Below, one piece after another: positions 54,521 through 63,051 of a stretch of DNA of 64,000 bases (position 1 is its first letter; every line of letters begins with the position of its first letter). The DNA is from Casimicrobiaceae bacterium (GTDB taxonomy: Bacteria > Pseudomonadota > Gammaproteobacteria > Burkholderiales > Casimicrobiaceae), in NCBI GenBank assembly GCA_026646885.1, contig JAPKHK010000001.1:248001-312000 (forward strand). Reading direction: 5' to 3'. A program made the position numbers and the translations under genes. The notes below the pieces were generated by a model. That model was given only the letters and a program-made list of their open reading frames with translations, was not told the DNA's origin and did no database searches.

Positions 54521-57500
54521 ATGTCATTGACAAAAAGTGGGCTGCTCGGTCTGGTCTTGCTCGCGCCGCACGTTGCCGCGGCGGCCGAAGTGCAACTGTC
54601 GCCGCAGGGCGAGGTGAAACAGGTGCGGCAGGTGACGGCGCGCTTCGACCAGCCGATGGTGCCTTTCGGCGAGCCCGAACGCCCCGCGCCTTATGATGTG
54701 AGCTGCCAGCCGCAACAAGAGGGCAAGGGCCGCTGGCTCGACGCCTATTTCTGGGCTTTCGATTTTGCGCGCAACCTGCCCGGCGGAGTGCGTTGCCAAT
54801 TGACCCCCCAGGAGAATTTGCGCACTGCTACAGGCGCGGCAGTTGTCGCACCGCGAGGCGCATTCGATACCGGTGGACCGGCCATCACCTGGCAAGAGCC
54901 CTATGAGGGCTCACAAGCCATCGACGAGCGCCAGGTCTTCCTGCTGGGCCTCAGCGCGGCGGCCGATCTGAGCACTCTTGCGGGCAGGGTATGGTGCGAA
55001 GTCGCCGGCATTGGCGAGCGCCTGCCGGCACGACTGCTCGGCGGCGCCGAGCGCGAGCAGATCGTGCTAGCGCGCCAACGCACTCTGCGGCATTTCCGCG
55101 AGACCTGGGCTCGCCAGCATCCTGGGGCGAAGCCGGGCGAGGCGCCGGTCGTCGCCCTGCAGTGCCAGCGCAACCTGCCGCCCAAGTCCGAGGTCAAGCT
55201 GGTGTGGGGGGCGGGCATCGCCGCGTCAAGCGGAGTGGCGACGCGCCAGCTGCAGCGACTCGCTTATCGAACCCGGGCGCAGTTTTCCGCCAAGGTCAGT
55301 TGCTCGCGCTTGAATGCCAAGTCCCATTGCTTGCCAATATTGCCGATCGAAGTGAACTTCAGCGCGCCAGTGCCGAAAGACGCGCTGGCGAGGGTCAAAC
55401 TGGTCGCGAGCGACGGCACCGGCTTCCCTGGAAAACTCGACGAAGATCCGGGCGACGGCGATCGCTTGAGCTTCCCGGGGCCTTTTCCGGAGAGCACCGA
55501 GCTGCGCCTGGAACTGCCCGCCCAGCTCAAAGATGATGCCGGCCGCAGCCTCGCCAACGCGCACCGCTTTCCGGTCAAGCTGCGCACCGATGAATATCCG
55601 CCACTCGCCAAATTTCCGGCGCGCTTCGGCATCATCGAAGCGAGCGATCCAGTGCTGCCGATCACCTTGCGCAATGTCGAGGCGGAACTGCGCGGCAAGA
55701 AGCTCGAGTTAGGCGACTCACCAGTACAGGGAAAAGCTTGGCGCCTTGCCGACCCGGAGGCGGCCAACGCGCCCAGGCGCGTCGCGGAATGGTTGGGCAA
55801 GGTCAAGCGCGCCGAGTACAGCACCTGGGTGCCGGAGCCCGGCACCAAGCGACAGAGGGAGATTCGCCCCGGCGCGGTGGCACTGCTGCGAGGCGAAGAA
55901 GCGGCGACGCCCTTCGCGCTGCCCAAACCGAGCGGCGCAAGAACGTTTGAGGTGATTGGCGTTCCTTTGGCGAAGAAGGGCTTTTTCGTGGTCGAAGTGG
56001 CGAGTCCGCGGCTCGGTGCCAAATTACACGGCAAGCAGGCTCCCTATTATGCGCAAGCGACCGCGCTGGTGACCGACTTGTCCGTGCACTTCAAACATGG
56101 GCGCGAGGGTTCGCTGGTATGGGTCACCTCACTCGCGCAAGCAAAGCCGGTGGCGGGCGTCAAAGTGCGCATCAGCGATTGCAGGGGCAAGGCTTACTGG
56201 CATGGTGAAACGCAGGGCGAAGGCATCGCGCGCGTGCCGGCCGTGCTACCGCGCGAGGGGCGGCAGCCGCATTGCGAGGGCCTCGGGAGTGGTTTGCTGG
56301 TCACGGCGGTGAAAGCGGACGACTTCAGCTTCGTTTGGACGGGCTGGAACGAAGGTCTGCAACCGTGGCGGTTCAATTTGCCCAGCGGTAGTTGGGACGG
56401 CCCAGTGACGGCGCACGCAATCCTCGACCGCAATCTCTTGCGCTTGGGCGAAACGGTATCGATGAAACTACTCTATCGCCACAAAGTCGGCCAGGGCCTG
56501 CGCATCGTCGATGGCAAGCTCCTACCCAAGGAAGTGGTGCTGGAGCACTCCGGCAGCGAGGACCGCTACAGCTTGCCCCTGCAATGGGATGCCCGCGCCA
56601 CCGCTGAAGTAAAGTGGCAGATTCCCAAAGACGCCAAGCTGGGCACTTATCGCATTACCCTCGCTGATCGTGCCGATGGCGACGAGCGCGAGCGCAACGC
56701 CGGCACGTTCCGAGTGGAGGCATTTCGAGTGCCTACCCTGAAGGCAACGCTCCTCGCGCCTGCCGAGGCGGTCGTGGCTGCGTCAGTCGTGAACCTCGGC
56801 CTGCAAGTGAACTACCTCTCCGGCGGGCCGGCCGCCGGGTTGAGCGTGCGTACGCGCGGCCTGCTGCTGCCTCACGCGGGCAGGCATGGCGACTACGAAG
56901 CCTACACCTTCAGCAACGGCAGAGTCGCCGCGGGCCAGCGCGAGCACGGCGCGCTGGAGGCCTTCGATCCGCCCTTGGACGAGGAGGCGGAAGACGACGA
57001 AGAATCGGCGACGCCCAGCGGGCCGGGGCGCGCCGTCGGTGGCAAGACGATCACCCTCGATGCCCAAGGCAGCGGCCAGCTTGCCATGGCAAACCTGCCC
57101 GCAAGCGATCTGCCGCAGCGCCTGCTGGCCGAGGCGGAGTACCGCGAAGCCAATGGCGAGACCGCCGCCGTGGCGCGTAGCGTGGTGATTTGGCCGGCGG
57201 CAGTGGATGTCGGTATCCGCAGCGACGATTGGGCAGCGAGCAAGGACTTGGTGCGACTCAAGCTGCTGGCACTGGATCTGTCAGGCAAACCCCTGGCCAA
57301 AGTGCCTTTGCAGGTGGAGGTGTTTGCGCGGCGCGACTTCTCCCATCGCAAGCGCTTGCTGGGCGGGTTCTATGCCTATCAGAGCTTCACCGAGACTTCC
57401 GCGTTGGGGTCGGTTTGCCAAGGCCTAACCGATGCCCAAGGGTTGCTCGATTGTGAGTACAAGCCGAGCAAAGGGGGACAGTACGTGTTCCAGGTCGCCG

Positions 57501-60256
57501 CTCGCGATGCGGCGGGGCGCCTGGCCTACGCCAACCGTGAAGTTTGGGTGCCGGGCGAGGAGGACGGGTGGTTCCGCCCCGAGGCCAATGACCGCATGGA
57601 CCTTTTGCCCGAGAAGCGTCGCTACGAACCGGGCGAGACGGCGAGGCTGCAAATGCGCGCGCCTTTCCAAAGTGGCACGGTTCTGGTGACGGTGGAACGC
57701 GAAGGCGTGCTCGATGCATTCTCCGTCCCTTTCGACGCCAAGCGCAATGTTATCGAAGTACCCATCAAGGGACATTACGCACCCAATGTTTTCATTGCCG
57801 CGCTGGTGGTGCGCGGCCGGGTAGCGGCGCCGCCGCCCACGGCTCTGGTCGATTTGGCCAAGCCCGCGTTTCGCTTGGGCCTGGCGGGCATCGACGTGGG
57901 CTGGAGGGCGCACCGTCTCGATGTCCGAGTCGAGCCGGAGAAAGAGACCTATCGCGTACGCGAGCAAGCGAAGGTGAAATTTCAGGTGCGACGCGCCGAC
58001 GGCTCCACACCGCCCAAAGATACCGAGCTTTCAGTGGCAGTGGTGGATGAGGGCCTCCTGCTCTTGCGCGGCAACGAGAGTTGGCAGCTCTTGGAAGCGA
58101 TGATGAAGAAGCGCGGCATTGAAGTTGAAACCAGCAGCGCCCAGCAGCAAGTGGTGGGCAAGCGGCACTATGGCAAGAAGGCGGCGGCGCCCGGCGGCGG
58201 GGGCGGACAAAGCGGGGCGCGGGAGCTTTTCGATACGCTGCTGTTGTGGCGCGGTCGCGTGCGCCTCGATGCCGAGGGCAAAACCAGCCTGGAGGTGCCG
58301 CTCAATGACAGCCTCACACGCTTTCGCGTGGTGGCGGTGGCCGAGGGCGGCGCCCAGTTTTTCGGCACGGGCGAAGGCAGTTTCGGCACAACCCAGGACG
58401 TCCTGCTCATCAGCGGACTGCCCGCGGTGGTGCGCGAAGGCGATCGCTTGCTGGCCAGCTTCACTGTGCGCAACACCACCAAGACCGAGAAACGGCTGCG
58501 CGTGGAGGGCGAGGTGAGACCCGCCAACCGGGGCGGTGCCCTCGTCTTGGCTGCTCGCGAAATCACTGTGGCGCCGGAGGCTGCAAGCCGGGTCAGTTGG
58601 GAATGGTTGGTACCGGAAGGGGCGGGCAAACTCACCTGGGAAGTGCGCGTCACGGGCGGCGAGACTGTCGCCGATCGGCTGCGGGTGAATCAGAGCGTGG
58701 TCCCGGTAACGCCGGTAGAAGTGCAGCAGGCGACCCTCTTGCAGATCGACGGCAAGCTCGATCTGCCAGTGCAGGCTCCGGCCGGGGCGCTGCCGGGCCG
58801 GGGCGGTCTGCGCGTCGACCTCTCGTCGCGGCTCGCTAACGGGATGACCGGCGTTGTCGCATACGCCAGCGCCTATCCCTACACCTGCACTGAACAGCGC
58901 GCCTCGGTGGCGGTGGCTTTGCAAGATAAGAAGCGCTGGGATGCCCTCATGGCGGAGCTGCCCGGCCTGCTCGACACGCAGGGTTTCGCAAAATATTTTG
59001 CACTGATGCGCGAGGGCAGCGAGGTGCTCAGCGCCTACCTCATGCAGCTCTCCGCCCAAGCCGGCTGGGAAATCCCCGAAAGCGCCGAGAACCGCATGCG
59101 CGAAGCCTTGCGAGGCTTCGTCGATGGCCGCATCCGGCGGGAGAGCGAACTGTCGACCGCAGATTTCACCTATCGCCGCCTTTCCGCCATGGCCGCGCTG
59201 GCTATGCATGGGCAGTTCGCAGCGCGGTGGCTGGAGAGCATGGTCATCGACCCAGGGCAGTGGCCCAGCTCCGCGGTTCTCGATTGGCTCGTGGTACTTA
59301 GCCGCGCGGAGAAACTACCGCAGCGCGCCGAGCGCCTCGCCGAGGCAAAGGCGGTGCTGGGTGCCCGGCTGGTGTGGCAGGGTACTACGGTGGCACTCAA
59401 CACCGAGCGCGCCGACTATTTGTGGTGGCTGATGGTTTCCGGCGACAGTAACATCAATCGCCTGCTCTTGCAGGTGGCGGACGATCCGGAATGGCAAGCC
59501 GACCTCGGCCGGCTCGCCAAAGGAGCGCTGGCGCGACAAGAACGCGGTCATTGGCGCACGACCACGGCCAATGCCTGGGGTGTGCTTGCCTTTGAACGCT
59601 TTTCCGCTTTGCATGAAGCGCAAACGGTTGGAGGAACCACCGAAGGTCGGCTGGAGAGTGAGACCCGGCGAGCGAACTGGAAAGACGAGAAAACGGGCAC
59701 GCCCCTGCGCTTTGCCTGGCCCGCGGAGTCCAGGCAATTGCGGATCACCCATCAGGGTACCGGCAAGCCCTGGGCGACTCTGGCTAGTCTCGCCGCCGTT
59801 CCGGTCAAGGAACCGCTGTCGCGGGGCTTTGGCCTCAAGCGTCGCATCGAGGCCGTCGAACAGCAAAAGAGCGGCGCTTGGCGGGTTGGTGACGTGCTCC
59901 GAGTGACGCTGGAATTCGATGCGCCCGCGGAGTTGACCTGGGTGGTGCTGAGCGACCCGCTGCCGCCTGGCGCCAGCGTCATGGGCTCGGGGCTGGGCGG
60001 CGACAGCGCCGTGCTGGCTCGCGGTGCCGGCCGGCGCGAGCGCTGGGGCGGACCCTGGGTGGCTTTCGAGGAGCGCAAACCCGAGGTCTATCGCACTTAT
60101 TATCGGCACGTGCCGCGAGGGCGCTGGACGCGGAGCTACTTGCTGCGCATCAACCAGGAAGGCAACTTCGAGCTGCCAGCCAGTCGCATCGAAGCGATGT
60201 ATGCGCCGGAGATGCACGCGCTGTGGCCCAACGGCAAGCTCGAGGTCAGCCCCTGA
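54521..60256 (+). CDS. Bacterial alpha-2-macroglobulin with thioester
   Basis: At 1911 residues this is the largest gene of the window. A Sec signal (MSLTKSGLLGLVLLAPHVAAAA) starts it, but no lipobox Cys follows, unlike E. coli YfhM, so it is probably free in the periplasm. Several beta-rich MG domains fill residues ~25-1190 (MG repeats such as YRVREQAKVKFQVRRADGS; a Glu/Asp run DEEAEDDEESATPSGP near 820). A Gly-rich stretch ending KKAAAPGGGGGQSG (~1220) lies where the bait region is expected, followed by the alpha-helical thioester domain with the intact motif CTEQ at Cys1456-Gln1459, and a receptor-binding-like beta domain at the end. Such proteins trap foreign proteases. The usual partner pbpC is not adjacent. 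AAGGAGG (54508-54514) precedes ATG 54521. Confidence 0.92.
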   Translation: MSLTKSGLLGLVLLAPHVAAAAEVQLSPQGEVKQVRQVTARFDQPMVPFGEPERPAPYDVSCQPQQEGKGRWLDAYFWAFDFARNLPGGVRCQLTPQENLRTATGAAVVAPRGAFDTGGPAITWQEPYEGSQAIDERQVFLLGLSAAADLSTLAGRVWCEVAGIGERLPARLLGGAEREQIVLARQRTLRHFRETWARQHPGAKPGEAPVVALQCQRNLPPKSEVKLVWGAGIAASSGVATRQLQRLAYRTRAQFSAKVSCSRLNAKSHCLPILPIEVNFSAPVPKDALARVKLVASDGTGFPGKLDEDPGDGDRLSFPGPFPESTELRLELPAQLKDDAGRSLANAHRFPVKLRTDEYPPLAKFPARFGIIEASDPVLPITLRNVEAELRGKKLELGDSPVQGKAWRLADPEAANAPRRVAEWLGKVKRAEYSTWVPEPGTKRQREIRPGAVALLRGEEAATPFALPKPSGARTFEVIGVPLAKKGFFVVEVASPRLGAKLHGKQAPYYAQATALVTDLSVHFKHGREGSLVWVTSLAQAKPVAGVKVRISDCRGKAYWHGETQGEGIARVPAVLPREGRQPHCEGLGSGLLVTAVKADDFSFVWTGWNEGLQPWRFNLPSGSWDGPVTAHAILDRNLLRLGETVSMKLLYRHKVGQGLRIVDGKLLPKEVVLEHSGSEDRYSLPLQWDARATAEVKWQIPKDAKLGTYRITLADRADGDERERNAGTFRVEAFRVPTLKATLLAPAEAVVAASVVNLGLQVNYLSGGPAAGLSVRTRGLLLPHAGRHGDYEAYTFSNGRVAAGQREHGALEAFDPPLDEEAEDDEESATPSGPGRAVGGKTITLDAQGSGQLAMANLPASDLPQRLLAEAEYREANGETAAVARSVVIWPAAVDVGIRSDDWAASKDLVRLKLLALDLSGKPLAKVPLQVEVFARRDFSHRKRLLGGFYAYQSFTETSALGSVCQGLTDAQGLLDCEYKPSKGGQYVFQVAARDAAGRLAYANREVWVPGEEDGWFRPEANDRMDLLPEKRRYEPGETARLQMRAPFQSGTVLVTVEREGVLDAFSVPFDAKRNVIEVPIKGHYAPNVFIAALVVRGRVAAPPPTALVDLAKPAFRLGLAGIDVGWRAHRLDVRVEPEKETYRVREQAKVKFQVRRADGSTPPKDTELSVAVVDEGLLLLRGNESWQLLEAMMKKRGIEVETSSAQQQVVGKRHYGKKAAAPGGGGGQSGARELFDTLLLWRGRVRLDAEGKTSLEVPLNDSLTRFRVVAVAEGGAQFFGTGEGSFGTTQDVLLISGLPAVVREGDRLLASFTVRNTTKTEKRLRVEGEVRPANRGGALVLAAREITVAPEAASRVSWEWLVPEGAGKLTWEVRVTGGETVADRLRVNQSVVPVTPVEVQQATLLQIDGKLDLPVQAPAGALPGRGGLRVDLSSRLANGMTGVVAYASAYPYTCTEQRASVAVALQDKKRWDALMAELPGLLDTQGFAKYFALMREGSEVLSAYLMQLSAQAGWEIPESAENRMREALRGFVDGRIRRESELSTADFTYRRLSAMAALAMHGQFAARWLESMVIDPGQWPSSAVLDWLVVLSRAEKLPQRAERLAEAKAVLGARLVWQGTTVALNTERADYLWWLMVSGDSNINRLLLQVADDPEWQADLGRLAKGALARQERGHWRTTTANAWGVLAFERFSALHEAQTVGGTTEGRLESETRRANWKDEKTGTPLRFAWPAESRQLRITHQGTGKPWATLASLAAVPVKEPLSRGFGLKRRIEAVEQQKSGAWRVGDVLRVTLEFDAPAELTWVVLSDPLPPGASVMGSGLGGDSAVLARGAGRRERWGGPWVAFEERKPEVYRTYYRHVPRGRWTRSYLLRINQEGNFELPASRIEAMYAPEMHALWPNGKLEVSP

Positions 60257-60281
60257 GGCGAGCGCAAAGCGAGGAATCAGT

Positions 60282-61481
60282 ATGACCCCGCGCTCAAAGC
60301 CACTAGATGGCCTCAAAGTTATCGAGCTGGGTCAGCTCATCGCCGGGCCCTTCGCCGGCAAGCTGCTGGGCGAGTTCGGGGCAAGGGTCATTAAAGTGGA
60401 GCCGCCGGGCGCGGGTGACCCCTTGCGCCAATGGCGCCTGCTGCATGAGGGCAACTCGCTGTGGTGGGAGGTGCAAGCGCGCAACAAAGAATCGATTACG
60501 CTCGACCTGCGTCAGGCCGAGGGACAGGCCGTCGCGCGGCGCTTGCTGGCCGACGCAGACATCCTGATCGAAAATTTTCGGCCCGGCACCCTGGAGAAAT
60601 GGGGCTTGGGCTGGGAAAACTTGCACGAGATCAATCCTGGTCTGGTGATGCTGCGTTTGTCTGGATTTGGGCAGACCGGCCCTTACCGTGATCAAGCGGG
60701 TTTCGGCGCGGTGGGCGAATCCATGGGTGGCATGCGCTACGTGAGCGGTTTCCCGGACCGGCCACCGGTGCGCATCGGCATCAGTATCGGCGACGCCTTG
60801 GCGGCGATGTTTGGCGTCATTGGCGCCTTGATGGCGTTGCGCCACCGCGAAGTGAACGGCGGGCAGGGACAGGTGGTCGATGTGGCGCTTTACGAAGCTG
60901 TCTTTGCCATGATGGAGAGCCTCATCCCGGAATACGACCGTTTTGGCTTCGTGCGAGAGCGCACCGGGGCCGCGCTGGCCGGTATCGTGCCCTCGAACAC
61001 CTATACCACGCGGGATGGGCAAAACGTCATCATCGCCGGCAACGGCGATAGCATTTTCAAGCGCTTGATGAGCGCCATCGGCCGCGAAGATTTGGCGCAG
61101 GATCCGGCGCTGGCGAGCAACGCCGGGCGGGTGGCCAGGGTCGAAGAAATCGACGGCGCCATCGCCGACTGGGCGCTTCGCCACGATCTCGAAACGGCTT
61201 TGCGCACGCTCAATGCCGCGCAGGTGCCGAACGGCAAAATCTACAGCGCCGCCGATATCATGCAGGATCCGCACTTTATCGCGCGCGAGATGATTCGCTC
61301 CATTACCCTGCGCGACGGTTCGAGCCTGAAAGTGCCCGGCATCGTACCCAAGCTGCAGGCGACACCGGGCGACATCGCCGGGCTGGCGCCGCGCCTGGGC
61401 GAGCACACCGAAGCGGTCTTGCGCGAAATCGGCGTCGATGCCGAGGCTTTGGTCAAGCTCCGCGCCGCGGGGGTGATTTAG
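60282..61481 (+). CDS. Class III CoA-transferase-like (CaiB/BaiF) protein, catalytic Asp absent
   Basis: A 399-residue protein with the CaiB/BaiF fold: DGLKVIELGQLIAGPFAG, GARVIKVEPPGAGDPLRQW and RLSGFGQTGPYRDQ. At the position of the catalytic Asp (the Tyr-Asp pair in the other family member of this window) it reads GFGAVGESMGGM, giving Gly142. It may use a different mechanism or act on a CoA-ester without an anhydride; this motif variant recurs across betaproteobacteria. It is 25 bp after the alpha-2-macroglobulin gene with GAGG at 60271-60274, so it may be co-transcribed. Confidence 0.88.
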   Translation: MTPRSKPLDGLKVIELGQLIAGPFAGKLLGEFGARVIKVEPPGAGDPLRQWRLLHEGNSLWWEVQARNKESITLDLRQAEGQAVARRLLADADILIENFRPGTLEKWGLGWENLHEINPGLVMLRLSGFGQTGPYRDQAGFGAVGESMGGMRYVSGFPDRPPVRIGISIGDALAAMFGVIGALMALRHREVNGGQGQVVDVALYEAVFAMMESLIPEYDRFGFVRERTGAALAGIVPSNTYTTRDGQNVIIAGNGDSIFKRLMSAIGREDLAQDPALASNAGRVARVEEIDGAIADWALRHDLETALRTLNAAQVPNGKIYSAADIMQDPHFIAREMIRSITLRDGSSLKVPGIVPKLQATPGDIAGLAPRLGEHTEAVLREIGVDAEALVKLRAAGVI

Positions 61482-61566
61482 GTGCTCTCGGTGCTCCGAT
61501 GGCGCTGCGGCGGTAGCCGAGTCGTCGCAGCCAGAACCGATCCGGCACGAAAGGAACGCGTCGACT

Positions 61567-61595
61567 TTGACACTGCCCGCGCGATCTTCTATAAT
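61567..61595 (+). promoter_or_regulatory. Perfect sigma-70 promoter of tRNA-fMet
   Basis: TTGACA (61567-61572), a 17-base spacer and TATAAT (61590-61595) match the consensus at all twelve positions. The tRNA starts 13 bp downstream of the -10 box, so the transcript begins close to the tRNA 5' end. Confidence 0.92.
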
Positions 61596-61608
61596 TATCA
61601 TTCTCTGA

Positions 61609-61685
61609 CGCGGGGTGGAGCAGTCTGGCAGCTCGTCGGGCTCATAACCCGAAGGTCGCAAGTTCAAATCTTGCCCCCGCAACCA
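61609..61685 (+). tRNA. Initiator tRNA-fMet (CAT anticodon)
   Basis: A 77-base tRNA with CAT anticodon. It has both initiator features: C1 and A72 are unpaired at the end of the acceptor stem (CGCGGGG against CCCCGCA), and three consecutive G-C pairs occur in the anticodon stem (GGG before the loop CTCATAA, CCC after). The 3' CCA is encoded. It follows a consensus promoter and precedes a strong terminator, so it is a single-gene unit. Confidence 0.97.
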
Positions 61686-61693
61686 AATAAATC

Positions 61694-61727
61694 AAGGGCT
61701 TGCAGATGTTAGACGCAAGCCCTTTTT
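61694..61727 (+). terminator. Rho-independent terminator after tRNA-fMet
   Basis: A 10-bp perfect stem AAGGGCTTGC (61694-61703) / GCAAGCCCTT (61715-61724) with an 11-base loop, ending in a T-run (61723-61727). It lies 8 bp after the tRNA 3' end. Confidence 0.92.
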
Positions 61728-61926
61728 CGTTTCTTGGGGTCCGTGTAAGCGCTGGGTAGGCATTCTGTGGCCGTGCGCAGGCCTGGCGCTGAATCGCCGA
61801 TCGCGGCGCAGACTTATACCCAAAGGCATGCTAGGCGTGCCGCGGTTTTGCGCCCCGGTGCGGCCCGTTGCTTGCCCCAAAACGTTCGCAGTCCTTTGCG
61901 CGGGCTTTCGCGGTTTCCTGCTCCGC

Positions 61927-63042
61927 TCAGCCCTTCAGCGCCTTGAATAAGTACGGCAGGCTGACATCCATGCGGTAGTCGATGTCGCTGTGGTTGTCGT
62001 TGAATTCCTCGTAGCGATGTCGGATGCCGGCGGCCGTGAGGCGGCGGGAGAGGATGCGGGTGCCGTACTGAATATGATATTGGTCGCGGGCGCCGCAGTC
62101 GATGTAAATGCCCTTGAGCGACTGGAGCGCCGCGGCGCAGGGTTTCACGAGATGGATGGGATCGTGCTGTTGCCAGCGCTTCCAGCGCGCTTCGATGCGC
62201 TCGCCGGTTTCGAGCTGGAAGGGCAGGCGAAAACCCAACGGGGCCTTGGGGTCGGGATCGTAGCTCGCCGCCATGCAGACGTTCATGATGGCGTGGCCTT
62301 CGGCGTGCGAGAGCTTTTCCTTGGTCCACACGGTTTGGAGAAATCGCTGCACCCGCCCGTCGTCCAGGCCCTTGTCGAGTTGCGCCAGACGCGCCGCGGG
62401 GAGCGGCTGGTAGACGCCTTCGACTGGCTTGGGCGAGCGGTATTTGGCCAACTCGTTCAGGGTATTGGGCCAATCGTGCTGATAGACGAAATCGAAGTAG
62501 GCGTCCCCCGAATGGTCCGCGATCGCGCCCCAGTGTTCGGCATATCTCATACCGTGGATGATGGCGCCGTAACCGCCGGAGGATTTGCCGAAACAGCCGC
62601 GGTGTTCGCGGCTCGCCAGGGTGCGGAATTCGCGGTCCACCAATGGAATGAGCTCGCGCGTGAGGTAATCGGCATAGCGCCCGATGGCGCTGGAATTGAT
62701 GTACTGGTTGCCGCCCAGGGCGGTGAAGCAATCCGGAAAAACCAGAATCACCGGCCCCATGGCACCTTGGTGAACGAGGCGCGCAGCGCGCTCCGCCAGG
62801 TTCTCGCTGAAAGGTTTCCAATTGAGGTGAGCGGGGCCGGAGCCGGTGAAACCCACTAAGTCGTAGAGTACCGGAAAGCGCTTGCCGCGGCCGCGCGTAG
62901 TGGCTTCATCGTACTGTGCTGGCAGCCAGACATAGAGCTTGCGCACATGCGGGTCGCCCAAGGGGTTGCCGCGCAAAACGCGCGAATCATGTTCCAGGGT
63001 GACGATACGGCCGCTCGGGCCGGCGGGACGTTTCAAGGCCAT
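61927..63042 (-). CDS. Alpha/beta-hydrolase esterase (esterase D / PF00756-like)
   Basis: A 371-residue esterase-D-type hydrolase. The nucleophile Ser lies in CFGKSSGGYGAIIHG near residue 155, preceded by the family's FPVLYDLVGFTG and VILVFPDCFTALGGNQYIN; the C-terminal His is in NDNHSDIDYRMD. No signal peptide is visible, so it should be cytosolic. Substrates of this fold include esters, S-formylglutathione and enterochelin; no choice can be made here. ATG 63042 follows the upstream oligopeptidase gene by 9 bp, hence an operon. Confidence 0.88.
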   Translation of the reverse strand: MALKRPAGPSGRIVTLEHDSRVLRGNPLGDPHVRKLYVWLPAQYDEATTRGRGKRFPVLYDLVGFTGSGPAHLNWKPFSENLAERAARLVHQGAMGPVILVFPDCFTALGGNQYINSSAIGRYADYLTRELIPLVDREFRTLASREHRGCFGKSSGGYGAIIHGMRYAEHWGAIADHSGDAYFDFVYQHDWPNTLNELAKYRSPKPVEGVYQPLPAARLAQLDKGLDDGRVQRFLQTVWTKEKLSHAEGHAIMNVCMAASYDPDPKAPLGFRLPFQLETGERIEARWKRWQQHDPIHLVKPCAAALQSLKGIYIDCGARDQYHIQYGTRILSRRLTAAGIRHRYEEFNDNHSDIDYRMDVSLPYLFKALKG

Positions 63043-63051
63043 ACAGAACCC

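Noticed and set aside
60303-61682. 459-residue antisense ORF across the second CoA-transferase gene
   Set aside because: Reverse-frame artefact of a GC-rich real gene; it also runs into the tRNA region.
61814-62821. 335-residue minus-strand ORF overlapping the esterase gene in another frame
   Set aside because: Shadow frame: no motifs, while the esterase frame has the full catalytic signature.
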